The notes: a model not told the origin generated them from the letters alone. Shown: positions 52,174-62,044, counted from the first letter of the stretch. The stretch: DNA of 64,000 nucleotides from Burkholderiales bacterium (GCA_021299735.1 JAJTEM010000011.1:62001-126000); one strand, 5' to 3'. Made by a program: numbers and translations.

Positions 52174-52357
52174 GATGTGTTTTCTTGTAGTAGGTGAGGC
52201 CGCTGCACGGCGTGCTTTGAGACCAGTTTACCAAAGCCCATGCAGCTTTGCTTTTTTGCTTGATTGGGTAAAACTTGGCGCTCGGTTACAATAGCGGGCT
52301 GAGTTACTAAGTTGCCAAGTTGTTTTGTCAGAAAGAAATTTTTTAGAAAGAATTGCC

Positions 52358-53368
52358 ATGTCGATGACCGAAGAGACCATTCCGCAGTCTGAGCAAATTG
52401 TAGTTGCGGCCCTTTACAAGTTTGTGAGCCTGCCCGATTTCGAGGAAATCAAGCCAAGGCTGGAGGCTGTGTGCACTTCAAACGGTGTTTTAGGCACTTT
52501 GTTGCTGGCCAAGGAAGGAATTAACGGCACGGTGAGCGCACCGCGCGCGGGTATTGTTGCGCTGATGAATTTTTTGTGGGCCGATTCCCGGTTTGCAGAT
52601 TTAGCGCCCAAGTATTCAATTGCGCCGGAGCAGGCTTTCACGCGCATGAAGGTGAAGTTGAAGCGTGAAATTGTGACCATGGGCAAAGATGGAATTGATC
52701 CCAACCGCTTGGTGGGGCGCTATGTGAAGCCTTCTGACTGGAACGCGCTGATTCAAGACCCCGACACCTTGGTGATTGATACCCGAAACAATTACGAGTA
52801 CGCGATTGGCACTTTTGAAGGTGCTGTTGACCCCGCCACCACCACCTTCCGCGAATTTCCGGAGTGGGTTGAAAAGAATTTGAAAAGCCTGCCTGCTGAC
52901 AAACGCCCAAAGAAAATTGCAATGTTTTGTACCGGTGGCATTCGCTGTGAAAAGTCCACTGCGTACATGTTGGAGCAAGGCTTTGACGAGGTGTATCACC
53001 TTGAAGGCGGCATTTTGAAGTACCTGGAAGAAATTCCCGAAGAGCAAAGTTTGTGGAAAGGTGAGTGCTTTGTGTTTGATCAGCGTGTTTCAGTAACGCA
53101 TGGCTTGCAGGTGGGGCATTACGACCTGTGCCATGCTTGCCGCATGCCAATTACCGATGAAGAAAAACAAAGCGAGAAGTACATTCAGGGCGTGGGTTGC
53201 CCGTATTGCTACGATTCGCTGACCGAAGACCAGAAGAAGCGCTTTGGTGAACGGCAAAAGCAAATTCAACTGGCCAAGATGCGCAATGAAAAGCACATTG
53301 GCCGCAAGATGTTGCCTAAAGAAGTACCACAACAGGAAGTGCCACACCAAGAAACACACACGGAGTAA
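52358..53368 (+). CDS. trhO: tRNA uridine(34) hydroxylase TrhO (rhodanese-like)
   Basis: A 336-residue YceA-type enzyme that hydroxylates U34 of certain tRNAs on the path to mo5U/cmo5U. An N-terminal acylphosphatase-like domain is followed by a rhodanese domain with the catalytic Cys in [16 protein letters not shown] and a Cys-rich tail (CHACRMP, GCPYCYD). The ATG at 52358 has AGAAAGA upstream; a TTG at 52325 is the longer option. Followed after 5 bases by the GST gene. Confidence 0.93.
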   Translation: MSMTEETIPQSEQIVVAALYKFVSLPDFEEIKPRLEAVCTSNGVLGTLLLAKEGINGTVSAPRAGIVALMNFLWADSRFADLAPKYSIAPEQAFTRMKVKLKREIVTMGKDGIDPNRLVGRYVKPSDWNALIQDPDTLVIDTRNNYEYAIGTFEGAVDPATTTFREFPEWVEKNLKSLPADKRPKKIAMFCTGGIRCEKSTAYMLEQGFDEVYHLEGGILKYLEEIPEEQSLWKGECFVFDQRVSVTHGLQVGHYDLCHACRMPITDEEKQSEKYIQGVGCPYCYDSLTEDQKKRFGERQKQIQLAKMRNEKHIGRKMLPKEVPQQEVPHQETHTE

Positions 53369-53373
53369 GCAGG

Positions 53374-54063
53374 GTGGAACACCAACTTGGCTTGCCAGTG
53401 CTGTACACCTTTCGCCGCTGCCCCTACGCCATGCGCGCTCGCCTGGCGATAGTTGCGGCTGGTTTGAAGGTTGAGGTTCGCGAGTTGGTACTGCGTGCCA
53501 AACCGGCACACATGCTTGAAATTTCACCGAAGGGTACTGTGCCTGTGCTGTGGTTGACTGATGGCACCGTGATCGACGAAAGCCTGGATGTGATGCGTTG
53601 GGCAGTGCGGCAGAATTTTCCGGCCGACTGGTTGGCGCTGAATTCAGAACAACAGCAACAGTGCGATGAATGGATTGCCTTGCTGGATGGTGAATTCAAG
53701 CGCAACCTGGACCGCTATAAATATCCCCACCGTTACCACGTAAAAACCGACACCGAAAACTACACCTGTGATCCGCTTGTGCACCGTGACGCCTGCGAAA
53801 AAATTTTGGTGAATTGGAATGCCGTGCTTGAAAAGCAGGGGCCTTACCTGTTTGGCGGCCAACCCAGTTTTGCGGATTATGCAATTTTGCCTTTTGTGCG
53901 CCAATTCAGAATTGCGGACGAGGCGTGGTTTGATGCCGCTCCTGGTTACAGCGCATTGAAGCAGTGGTTGGCGGCTTTTCTGGAATCGCCCCTGCTGGAG
54001 CAAGCCATGGTGAAATACAACCCTTGGCAACCGGGTGATACGCCTTTAACCTTTCCGGGTTAG
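53374..54063 (+). CDS. Glutathione S-transferase family protein
   Basis: A 229-residue protein with an N-terminal thioredoxin-like domain carrying RRCPYAMRARLA (a CPYA redox-type motif, as in omega/GrxB-like GSTs) and PKGTVPVLWLTDGTVIDES for glutathione binding, then a helical C-terminal domain. The GTG start has GGAG 8 bases upstream. Closely follows trhO, probably co-transcribed. Substrate unknown. Confidence 0.87.
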   Translation: MEHQLGLPVLYTFRRCPYAMRARLAIVAAGLKVEVRELVLRAKPAHMLEISPKGTVPVLWLTDGTVIDESLDVMRWAVRQNFPADWLALNSEQQQQCDEWIALLDGEFKRNLDRYKYPHRYHVKTDTENYTCDPLVHRDACEKILVNWNAVLEKQGPYLFGGQPSFADYAILPFVRQFRIADEAWFDAAPGYSALKQWLAAFLESPLLEQAMVKYNPWQPGDTPLTFPG

Positions 54064-54190
54064 AGACGACCCTCTACGATTTTCTCGCCAAGTTTCTATA
54101 CACTCCCAAGTTACGCAACAGTAACATTGTCTTGCTGGGCTATGCTAAGCCCTGAAAAAAGACATTCCCCCTATAAAAAGGACGAGACTC

Positions 54191-55630
54191 ATGGCCGACA
54201 AAATTCTTGAATTTGTTCACACCTCCACAGGTAAACAAATTGCAGCCGCACTGGGCCTGCCCGTGCCCCCCATGTTGAAGCGGGCCAAAGCGGGCTATGC
54301 CGAGAAAGCGCTGGCCAATTCAAATGCTTTGGTGGGCGCAAGCGCATTTGGCCCCGTTGCCACAGCGGTGGTCAAGGCGTTGAATGCCATGGGCGCAGCG
54401 ATCAAGGTGTCTGCTGATTTGGCTGGTTTGGATGGTGTCAAGCAAGCCGCAGCCAATGCCAAAGTGGACGTGAGTATTTCCCAGGCCGACAATGGTGTGC
54501 CTGAAAATGTGTATGTACTCGACGTAACAGCTGCTGCGAATGTAGCCGACCTGCGTTTGTTGTACGACTTTTTTAACCCACGCCTGCGCAAGGTGCCATC
54601 AAACAGCCGTATTGTTGTCATCGGCCGCCCGCGCGGTGATTCCAAAGATGCTTTGGCTGAAACAGCACAGTCTTCGTTGCCCGGTTTTATTCGCAGCCTT
54701 GCGAAAGAAAGCGGCAAGAACGGTACAACCGCCAATTTGATTCAGGTAAAAACCGGCGCCGAAAACGGCATTGAAGGCGCACTGCGCTTTTTCCTCAGCC
54801 CGCACTCAGCTTTCGTGACTGGTCAGGTGTTGCCTGTGGTTGGCGCACCCAAGGGTGTGAAAATTACAGAATTTTCCGAGAAGCCACTGACCGGCAAGCT
54901 GGCGGTTGTAACCGGTGCTGCGCGCGGCATTGGTGCTGCCATTGCCGAAGTATTGGCCCGTGAAGGCGCAACTGTGATCGGTGTGGATCGCCCTGCCGAC
55001 GAAAGCACCTTGGGTGCAACCATGAGCAGCATTGGTGGCATTGCCTGCCCGCTGGACATTACCGATGCAGATGCTGGCAACAAGCTGGCTGCTGTAGCTG
55101 CCGGCGCTGTGGCCAATAAGGGCGGCAAGATCGACATTATTGTGCACAACGCCGGTATTACCCGCGACAAAATGATGCGCAATATGGCTGCCCACTTGTG
55201 GGACATGGTGCTGGATGTAAACCTGGGTGCGATTGTTCGTTGTAATGACCAATTGCTGGCGGGTGACGCATTCGGCGCGAATGCGCGCATTGTGTGTATT
55301 TCATCCATTGGCGGCATTGCTGGTAACGCAGGCCAAACCAACTATGCAGCGACCAAGAGCGCGGTGATTGGTTACGTGGACGCCATGGCCAAGCAACTGG
55401 AAGGCAAGGGTATCTCGATTAACGCGATTGCCCCTGGCTTTATCGAAACACAAATGACAGCCGCTATTCCCGTGGTAACCCGCGAAGTGGCGCGTCGTTT
55501 GTCCAGCCTGTCCCAGGGCGGTTTGCCAGTGGATATTGCAGAAGCAGTGACCTTCATGGCCAGCCCCTTGGCTGCTGGTGTAAACGGTGCCACCTTGCGT
55601 GTGTGCGGACAAAACCTGGTGGGCGCTTAA
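54191..55630 (+). CDS. High-molecular-weight 3-oxoacyl-ACP/CoA reductase (FabG4-like)
   Basis: A 479-residue SDR with two domains. The N-terminal domain (about 1-220) is a degenerate Rossmann-like domain; the C-terminal SDR has the NADH-binding TGAARGIGAAIAEVL (near residue 245), the catalytic Ser of SSIGG and the YAATK Tyr-Lys pair (near 388). Large FabG proteins of this kind reduce 3-oxoacyl-CoA with NADH. It heads a three-gene set with the thiolase and MaoC genes, consistent with acyl-CoA chain handling (beta-oxidation in reverse or forward). Confidence 0.9.
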   Translation: MADKILEFVHTSTGKQIAAALGLPVPPMLKRAKAGYAEKALANSNALVGASAFGPVATAVVKALNAMGAAIKVSADLAGLDGVKQAAANAKVDVSISQADNGVPENVYVLDVTAAANVADLRLLYDFFNPRLRKVPSNSRIVVIGRPRGDSKDALAETAQSSLPGFIRSLAKESGKNGTTANLIQVKTGAENGIEGALRFFLSPHSAFVTGQVLPVVGAPKGVKITEFSEKPLTGKLAVVTGAARGIGAAIAEVLAREGATVIGVDRPADESTLGATMSSIGGIACPLDITDADAGNKLAAVAAGAVANKGGKIDIIVHNAGITRDKMMRNMAAHLWDMVLDVNLGAIVRCNDQLLAGDAFGANARIVCISSIGGIAGNAGQTNYAATKSAVIGYVDAMAKQLEGKGISINAIAPGFIETQMTAAIPVVTREVARRLSSLSQGGLPVDIAEAVTFMASPLAAGVNGATLRVCGQNLVGA

Positions 55631-55678
55631 ATACAAATTCGCTGCCTGCAACTAAAAAAATTATTTGGAGAAAATTCT

Positions 55679-56959
55679 ATGAAACACGGTCGTCGCGTTG
55701 CCATTATTGGCGGTTCACGTATTCCATTTGCACGTTCAAATACTGCTTACATTGGCAAATCCAACCAGGACATGCTGACCGCAGCATTTCGCGGTGTTGT
55801 TGACAAGTTCCAGCTGCATGGCGAAGAACTGGGCGATGTAGTTGCCGGTGCAGTGGTTAAGCACAGCCGCGATTTTTCCCTGTGCCGTGAATCAGTATTG
55901 AGTTCAGGCTTGAGCCCAATGACACCTGCATTCGACATTCAGCAGGCTTGCGGTACTGGTCTGGAAGCGGCAATTGTTGTCGCCAACAAAATTGCATTGG
56001 GTCAAATTGAAGTGGGCATGGCCGGTGGTGTAGACACCACCACCGATGCACCGATTGCAGTAAGCGAAGGCCTGCGCAAAATTTTGCTGGAAGCCAACCG
56101 CGCCCGCGACACCAAGGGCAAGCTGGCTGCCTTGTTGAAAATTCGCCCCAAGCACTTGGCACCACTGCCACCTGCAAACGCCGAACCCCGCACAAAAATG
56201 AGCATGGGTGCGCACTGCGAAGTAATGGCGCAAACTTGGGGAATTACCCGCGAAGAGCAGGACGAACTGGCTGTTAGCAGCCATTTGAAAGCGGCCAAAG
56301 CTTACGAAGAAGGTTTCTTCGACGACCTGGTGGTGCCATTCAACGGACTGACTCGCGACAACAACCTGCGTGCTGATTCCTCTGTTGAAAAGCTGCAAGG
56401 TTTGAAGCCTGCGTTTGACCGCAAGAGCGGCAAGGGCACCATGACTGCCGGTAACTCCACGCCACTGACAGACGGTGCTTCTGCTGTTTTGTTGGCCTCG
56501 GAAGACTGGGCCAAAGCACGCGGCATCAAGCCTTTGGCGTACCTCACTTTCAGCGAAACAATCGGTGTTGATTTTGTATCAGGCAAAGAAGGCCTGTTGA
56601 TGGCGCCTGCTTACGCTGTGCCACGCATGCTGAAAAAAGCCAATATGAAACTGCAAGACTTCGATTTCTATGAAATTCACGAAGCATTTGCTGCACAGGT
56701 TCTATGCACATTGAAGAGCTGGGAAGACCCCAAGTTCTGTAAAGAAAAACTGGGCCTTGACGCTGCTTTGGGTTCAATTGACCGCAGCAAGCTGAACGTA
56801 AAAGGCGGTTCACTGGCGGTGGGTCACCCATTTGCTGCAACTGGTGGCCGCATTATCGCCACCTTGGCCAAGCTGTTGAACGAGAAAGGCAGCGGCAAGG
56901 GCTTGATCTCCATTTGTGCAGCCGGTGGTATCGGTGTAACGGCAATTATCGAGAAGTGA
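55679..56959 (+). CDS. Acetyl-CoA C-acyltransferase (thiolase, FadI-like)
   Basis: A 426-residue thiolase. The nucleophilic Cys is in QQACGTGLEAA (near residue 90), the His in EIHEAFAAQ and GGSLAVGHPFAATGGR, and the second Cys in SICAAGGIG. An AGA-rich ribosome region precedes the ATG. Second gene of the FabG-thiolase-MaoC set; the MaoC gene starts 4 bases after its stop. Cleavage or condensation of acyl-CoA is determined by context, which favours fatty-acid oxidation. Confidence 0.93.
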   Translation: MKHGRRVAIIGGSRIPFARSNTAYIGKSNQDMLTAAFRGVVDKFQLHGEELGDVVAGAVVKHSRDFSLCRESVLSSGLSPMTPAFDIQQACGTGLEAAIVVANKIALGQIEVGMAGGVDTTTDAPIAVSEGLRKILLEANRARDTKGKLAALLKIRPKHLAPLPPANAEPRTKMSMGAHCEVMAQTWGITREEQDELAVSSHLKAAKAYEEGFFDDLVVPFNGLTRDNNLRADSSVEKLQGLKPAFDRKSGKGTMTAGNSTPLTDGASAVLLASEDWAKARGIKPLAYLTFSETIGVDFVSGKEGLLMAPAYAVPRMLKKANMKLQDFDFYEIHEAFAAQVLCTLKSWEDPKFCKEKLGLDAALGSIDRSKLNVKGGSLAVGHPFAATGGRIIATLAKLLNEKGSGKGLISICAAGGIGVTAIIEK

Positions 56960-56963
56960 AATC

Positions 56964-57854
56964 ATGAGCGTGAATGACACCCTGAAAGCAGCGGCGAAAT
57001 TTTTCGAGCTGTCTGAGTTTCCGAACGGCAAGGCGCTGCTGCTGAAGGCTGCCACCACGTCCAATAAAAAACCGAAACCCGACACACAGGCCGCGCGCCT
57101 GGGTGCCCGGGTGAAGAAAGTGTTTATTGACCGTGAGTGGGTGCGCCAGTACAACGCCGTGTGTGGTTTCAAGGAAGATGAAATTTCCCTGACAGCGCCA
57201 CAGGTTGTGGCTTCGCCCCTGCACATGTATTTGCTCAGCCGCCCCGAGCACCCCATGCCGATGTTGGGCATGGTCCACCTGCACAATTCGATTGAATGTG
57301 CCAAGCCGCTTGAGTATGGCGTGCCGTACGATGTGTTGGTGACTGTGGGCGACACACGCAGTATTTCACTGGGTCTGGAATTTGATGTACACACGCAATT
57401 TCTGGTGGGCGATGAAGTTCACTGGAGCAGTGTAATGACCATTCTGTGCCGCGTGAAAGGCATGCCGAAGCCGTTAACGAAGCCCGCGCCTGTAGAGCCT
57501 TTAAGTGCAATTGGTGCGCAATACGCTGCAGTGAAAGTGCCTGAAAACCAGGGCCGCAAGTACGCCAAGGTTTCCAATGATTACAACCCCATTCACCTGT
57601 ATGCGCAAACTGCAAAAATGTTTGGTTTCAAGCAAGCGATTGTGCATGGCATGTGGACTGCAGCAAAAACCTTGAGCATTGTTGAAGCCAGTTTGGGTGC
57701 GCGCGCAAGCAGGTTTGATTTGTCCTTCAAGCAGCCCGTGTTTTTGCCATCCGGTATTTCGGTGAAGCACGTAACTGCTGGTGGTGCTTCGAAGTTTGAA
57801 GTGCTGGCTGAGCGGGATTCGAAAGTGTTGATGGTGGGCAGTATTTCGAGTTGA
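56964..57854 (+). CDS. MaoC-family acyl-CoA dehydratase/hydratase
   Basis: A 296-residue protein with a double hotdog arrangement. The C-terminal hotdog has the hydratase motif AKVSNDYNPIHLYAQTAK (Asp near 207, His near 212), typical of (R)-specific enoyl-CoA hydratases. The N-terminal half is a second, less conserved hotdog. It completes the FabG-thiolase-MaoC set; an (R)-specific hydratase next to FabG could supply or consume (R)-3-hydroxyacyl-CoA, also a PHA precursor. Confidence 0.88.
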   Translation: MSVNDTLKAAAKFFELSEFPNGKALLLKAATTSNKKPKPDTQAARLGARVKKVFIDREWVRQYNAVCGFKEDEISLTAPQVVASPLHMYLLSRPEHPMPMLGMVHLHNSIECAKPLEYGVPYDVLVTVGDTRSISLGLEFDVHTQFLVGDEVHWSSVMTILCRVKGMPKPLTKPAPVEPLSAIGAQYAAVKVPENQGRKYAKVSNDYNPIHLYAQTAKMFGFKQAIVHGMWTAAKTLSIVEASLGARASRFDLSFKQPVFLPSGISVKHVTAGGASKFEVLAERDSKVLMVGSISS

Positions 57855-58131
57855 TTGATGTGCTGTAATTTATTCGTGTGTCTGCTTCGCAGCGCGTCAC
57901 TCATTGCGCCTTCATCAAAGTCGAATTCCCCAACATTGATTCAGGCTCGGTTCATGCGAAACACAAAAGTGTGTTCGCATCGACCTTGCAGGTCGCCCCT
58001 CGCTGCGAATCAAGTTGGGCGACTTGATCTTTAATCGGCGCAACGAGCAACGCTGCTGCAAAGCTTAGCGACAGCCGCACATCGCCAGCTGCCAATAAAA
58101 ACTAAGCGGTCATGCGAATTCACAAATTCCG
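57855..58131. other. Structured intergenic region with three consecutive hairpins
   Basis: 277 bases between convergent genes. ATGCGAA...TTCGCAT (57954-57980), CGACCT-TGC-AGGTCG (57981-57995) and ATCAAGT-TGGGCG-ACTTGAT (58009-58028) form three successive stems, the first two directly adjacent. Only the third is followed by a partial T run. Reading frames here are short and unconvincing. Confidence 0.55.
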
Positions 58132-58794
58132 CTATCTTTCCGACAGTCCCGGCATCAAGCTGGTTTCAATCAACTTTTGCATGTCGCGAATCGGAATTTC
58201 CGGGTGCTGAATCCACCAACGCGCACCAGCTTCTACTGCCCCCACCATGATGTTGGCCAAAGCCACAGCCTGAACACCGGCTTTGTCGTCATTTTTACTT
58301 TTTTGGGGGGCGTTGAGTTCTTCAATGGTTTTGGCCGCTGCTTCAATAAAGCTGGTTCGGAAGAATGCTACTTTTTCACCAACAGGGCCAACGCTGGTCA
58401 ATGCCTCGTTATAAAGCACAGACCATCCATCCCGGTGACGTTCTACAAACGTCAAAAAACTGAGCATGATCAGTTTCAGCCGGTCTTTGGGGTTCGGGTT
58501 GCTCATCAGCAAGCTTAAACCTGACATGAGGTGATTGCCCACCTGGGTAATGGTAGCCAGGTACAGCGCATCTTTCGAGCCAAAGTAGCGGTAAAGCAGG
58601 GGCTTGGTAACGCCAGCGCCTTCGGCAATCTGTTCCATGCTGGTGGAGTGAAAGCCGTGGCGAGAAAACACAGAGCCAGCCACGTCCAGAATTTGGCTCA
58701 TTCGTTGTTCCTTGGGCACCTTGCGTGTACCCAAGCGTTTTGTCTCGAGAGTAGGCACGGTGTTTTTATTCTTCTCGTTCGTTTTTTTCACCAA
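58132..58794 (-). CDS. TetR-family transcriptional regulator
   Basis: A 220-residue regulator with a Lys-rich N-terminus, a helix-turn-helix (SVFSRHGFHSTSMEQIAEGAGVTKPLLYRYFGSKDAL, read as one block about residues 37-73) and a helical ligand-binding domain. It converges on the MaoC gene and may control the acyl-CoA cluster in response to an acyl ligand; no operator was identified. Confidence 0.9.
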   Translation of the reverse strand: MVKKTNEKNKNTVPTLETKRLGTRKVPKEQRMSQILDVAGSVFSRHGFHSTSMEQIAEGAGVTKPLLYRYFGSKDALYLATITQVGNHLMSGLSLLMSNPNPKDRLKLIMLSFLTFVERHRDGWSVLYNEALTSVGPVGEKVAFFRTSFIEAAAKTIEELNAPQKSKNDDKAGVQAVALANIMVGAVEAGARWWIQHPEIPIRDMQKLIETSLMPGLSER

Positions 58795-58852
58795 TTTACT
58801 AGCCGGTTACATTGATGCATCGAAGTGTAGCAAGCTTCTTTCCGTTTTGTGA

Positions 58853-58883
58853 ATAAAAAAAGCCCCACAAAAAATGTGAGGCA
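58853..58883 (-). terminator. Rho-independent terminator of the iron-binding protein gene
   Basis: On the minus strand GCCTCACA pairs with TGTGGGGC (one mismatch) around a T-rich loop and is followed by TTTTTTT. It lies 40 bases after the gene's stop. Confidence 0.8.
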
Positions 58884-58921
58884 ATTTTACGGGTTGAATG
58901 TCAGTAAATTTACAAATTTAC

Positions 58922-59956
58922 TTACTTGTAACCCACGCGATCCATAATTTGCTGCGACAAGGCGGTATTGGCAGCCAGTGTTTTCGCAGGTGTTACATCT
59001 TGCTTGTAGGATCCCAGAGAATCCAAAGCAGCATTTTCAACCTTCACGCCAGGCACGGTTGGCCATTCATTGTTGCCGTTGGCGAAGTATTTTTGGGCAG
59101 AATCACTGGCCAGGTATTCCAGAAACTTGATTGCGCCTTCGCGGTTCGGTGCATTTTTGGCCACAGCACCGCCAGATACGTTCATGTGTACGCCATAGCT
59201 GCTTTGATTGGGCCAAATAAAGCCAACTTTGGACACTACGTCTTTGTCTTCAGGTTTGTCAGATTTCAGCAAACGAACCCAGTAATAACTGTTGGTTAGC
59301 GCAACGCCGCATTCACCAGTGGCCACTGCGCGAATTTGATCGGTGTCACCGCCTTTGGGGCTGCGCGCCATATTGGCCACAACGCCTTTTGCCCATGTTT
59401 CAGCGCCTTTTTCACCCAGGTTGTTGATCATGCTGCTCATCAGGGAAAGCATGTAGGGGTGTGATCCCGTGCGTGTGCACACTTTACCTTTCAATGCAGG
59501 TTTGGCCAGGTCTTCGTAGTTTTGGGCCAGTTTTGGATCGATATTCGCTTTGTTGTAAACGATCACGCGGCTGCGTGCCGAGAATGCGTACCACAAGCCA
59601 TTTTCACCGGTAAATTGCGCAGGAATTTTATCGCTGAGTACTTTGGATTTTACGGGCTGAAACAGACCATCCAGTTGAGCAGTGGCAAGGCGGGCGGCGT
59701 CAACCAAAAGAACCACGTCGGCAGGGCTACGGGCACCTTCGCTGCGCAGGCGTTCAAGCAAGGCCTCGTCACCCAGTTCAAGGCGCTTGATGGCTATACC
59801 GGTTTGCCTGGTGAAGTCCTCATACATTCTTTCGTCAGTTGAGTAGTGGCGAGCCGAGTACAGGTTGATGACTTGGTCGTTGGCATGCGCAGCAGCGCTC
59901 ATGCCAATCAAACCGGCTATTGAAACTGAAATCAGTTTTTTGAAAGTGTTATTCAT
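58922..59956 (-). CDS. Ferric iron ABC transporter periplasmic binding protein (FutA/FbpA type)
   Basis: A 344-residue periplasmic protein with a signal peptide ending at AHAN (residue ~25). It starts NDQVINLYSARHYSTDERMYED, typical of Fe3+-binding FutA/FbpA proteins, with the iron-coordinating Tyr positions in the YSARHY start and in the TNSYYWVRLL segment. No permease or ATPase gene is nearby, so it is an orphan component here. A Fur-like site lies upstream. Confidence 0.9.
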   Translation of the reverse strand: MNNTFKKLISVSIAGLIGMSAAAHANDQVINLYSARHYSTDERMYEDFTRQTGIAIKRLELGDEALLERLRSEGARSPADVVLLVDAARLATAQLDGLFQPVKSKVLSDKIPAQFTGENGLWYAFSARSRVIVYNKANIDPKLAQNYEDLAKPALKGKVCTRTGSHPYMLSLMSSMINNLGEKGAETWAKGVVANMARSPKGGDTDQIRAVATGECGVALTNSYYWVRLLKSDKPEDKDVVSKVGFIWPNQSSYGVHMNVSGGAVAKNAPNREGAIKFLEYLASDSAQKYFANGNNEWPTVPGVKVENAALDSLGSYKQDVTPAKTLAANTALSQQIMDRVGYK

Positions 59957-60010
59957 GGTGATAAGGACTTTCCTGCGAGTGGTTAGTTGAAATTTAATGT
60001 CTCTAGTTTA

Positions 60011-60029
60011 TCAAATAGTAATCATTAAT
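60011..60029. promoter_or_regulatory. Candidate Fur box
   Basis: The 19-base stretch centred on TAATCATTA matches the Fur consensus at about 12 of 19 positions and lies 55 bases upstream of the iron-binding protein gene. Iron repression is inferred. Confidence 0.5.
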
Positions 60030-60130
60030 GTAACAAGAAGTGTTCTCGTTTATAAAAATTTTTGAAGCAGTCAGAGTGTCGTAAGCGCGGGTTCCTACAT
60101 TGGGTGTAACAAGAATGAGGAGACGCCGCT

Positions 60131-62044
60131 GTGGTTAAGCAATCAAATTACCAGTCCAATGGGACGTATCAGAATTTGTACGATGAATCCATTCGCAACC
60201 CCAAAGGCTTTTGGTCGCGCCAGGCCAATTTGATTCATTGGCAAAAACCGTTCGAGAAGGTGCTCGATGACAGCAAGCCGCCTTTTGCGGCCTGGTATGT
60301 GGGTGGCGAAACCAACCTGTGTTACAACGCTGTGGACCGCCACCTTGACCAGTTGGGCGACAAGCCCGCCTTGATTTATGTGTCTACGGAGGTGAATCAG
60401 GAGAAGGTTTACACTTTCCGGGAATTGCACCAGGAAGTGCAAATTGCTGCGGCGATGCTGCAAAAAATGGGTGTGAAAAAAGGCGACAGGGTGTTGATTT
60501 ACATGCCCATGATTCCCGAGGCTACATTTGCCATGCTTGCTTGTGCCCGAATTGGTGCCATTCACTCGGTGGTGTTTGGTGGTTTTGCATCCCACAGCCT
60601 GGCTTCAAGAATTGAAGATGCGAAGCCGAAGGTGATTGTGTCGGCCGATGCAGGTTCACGTGCTGGCAAAGCAGTGGCCTACAAACCCCTGCTTGATGAA
60701 GCCATTGAACGTTCAAGCTACAAACCTGGCCATGTATTAATGGTGAACCGTGGCTTGGTGCCGTTTAATGCGGTTGCCGGGCGTGATCATGATTACGCCA
60801 CCTTGCGCAAAGAATTGGCCACGGCCAAAGTGCCTGTTACCTGGCTTGCTGCCACCGACACCAGTTACATTTTGTACACCAGTGGCACCACCGGAAAGCC
60901 CAAGGGGGTGCAGCGCGATGTAGGTGGTTACGCCGTGGCCTTGGCTGCCTCCATGAAGTACATTTTCATGGGCGAAAAAGGAAAAACGTTTTTTGCCACC
61001 AGTGACATTGGCTGGGTGGTGGGGCATAGCTACATAGTTTATGGCCCTTTGATTGCCGGTATGGCCACGGTGATGTACGAGGGTGTGCCCATTCGGCCCG
61101 ACACTGGTATTTGGTGGAAAATTGTTCAGGATCACCAAGTCTCGGTGTTGTTCTCTGCACCAACCGCAGTGCGGGTTTTGAAGAAGCAAGACCCCGCTTA
61201 CTTGAGCAAATATGATTTGAGTTCATTGAAGGCGCTGTTTTTGGCTGGCGAGCCTTTGGATGAAACCACTTCAGACTGGATTTCAGGCGCAATTGGCAAA
61301 CCGATTGTTGACAACTACTGGCAAACCGAAACCGGCTGGCCAATTCTGGCGGTGCAACGCGGAGTTGAAGCCATGCCCGGTAAATTGGGCAGCCCTGGTG
61401 TACCGGTTTTTGGCTTCAATGTGAATGTGTTGAATGAGGAAACTGCGCAGCCTTGCAAGGCGAACGAAAAGGGCGTGGTGGCCATTGAAGGGCCGCTGCC
61501 GCCCGGTTGTATGCAAACTGTTTGGGGCGATGATGAACGCTTTGTGAAAACCTACTGGTCGAGTTTTAAAACCCGACAGGTTTATTCCACCTTCGATTGG
61601 GGCATTCGTGATGAAGACGGGTATTTCTTCATTCTTGGCCGCACTGACGATGTGATCAACGTGGCGGGTCACCGGTTGGGCACACGTGAAATTGAAGAAA
61701 GCATTTCTTCTCACCCTGCCGTGGCTGAAGTGGCTGTGGTGGGGGTGGCCGATCAAGTGAAGGGGCAGGTGGCTGTGGGGTTTGCAATTTTGAAGTCAGC
61801 CGATGCTTTGGATGAAGGCCGAACAAAAACACTGGAAGCCGAGATCTTGAAGGTGGTGGATTCTCAATTGGGTGCAGTGGCTCGGCCTGCGCGTGTTTAT
61901 TTTGTCAATGTATTGCCCAAAACCCGTTCTGGAAAATTGTTGCGCAGATCAATTCAGGCAGTGTGTGAGGGCCGTGACCCTGGCGACATGACCACCATTG
62001 AAGACCCCACGGCACTGACCCAAATTAAAAATGCGATGGCCTAA
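60131..62044 (+). CDS. prpE: Propionyl-CoA synthetase (acyl-CoA synthetase)
   Basis: An AMP-forming acyl-CoA ligase of 637 residues that activates propionate (also acetate to some extent). It has the AMP-binding TSGTTGKPKGV, WWKIVQDHQVSVLFSAPTA, YWQTETGWPI and the GRTDDVINVAGHRLGTREIE hinge, with the acetylatable Lys in PKTRSGKLLRRSIQA. The GTG start has AGGAG 8 bases upstream. No prpBCD genes are nearby. Confidence 0.92.
   Translation: MVKQSNYQSNGTYQNLYDESIRNPKGFWSRQANLIHWQKPFEKVLDDSKPPFAAWYVGGETNLCYNAVDRHLDQLGDKPALIYVSTEVNQEKVYTFRELHQEVQIAAAMLQKMGVKKGDRVLIYMPMIPEATFAMLACARIGAIHSVVFGGFASHSLASRIEDAKPKVIVSADAGSRAGKAVAYKPLLDEAIERSSYKPGHVLMVNRGLVPFNAVAGRDHDYATLRKELATAKVPVTWLAATDTSYILYTSGTTGKPKGVQRDVGGYAVALAASMKYIFMGEKGKTFFATSDIGWVVGHSYIVYGPLIAGMATVMYEGVPIRPDTGIWWKIVQDHQVSVLFSAPTAVRVLKKQDPAYLSKYDLSSLKALFLAGEPLDETTSDWISGAIGKPIVDNYWQTETGWPILAVQRGVEAMPGKLGSPGVPVFGFNVNVLNEETAQPCKANEKGVVAIEGPLPPGCMQTVWGDDERFVKTYWSSFKTRQVYSTFDWGIRDEDGYFFILGRTDDVINVAGHRLGTREIEESISSHPAVAEVAVVGVADQVKGQVAVGFAILKSADALDEGRTKTLEAEILKVVDSQLGAVARPARVYFVNVLPKTRSGKLLRRSIQAVCEGRDPGDMTTIEDPTALTQIKNAMA

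Noticed and set aside
57593-57904. Minus-strand frame of 103 residues near the MaoC gene end
   Set aside because: It is antisense to the conserved hydratase domain and has no family features.
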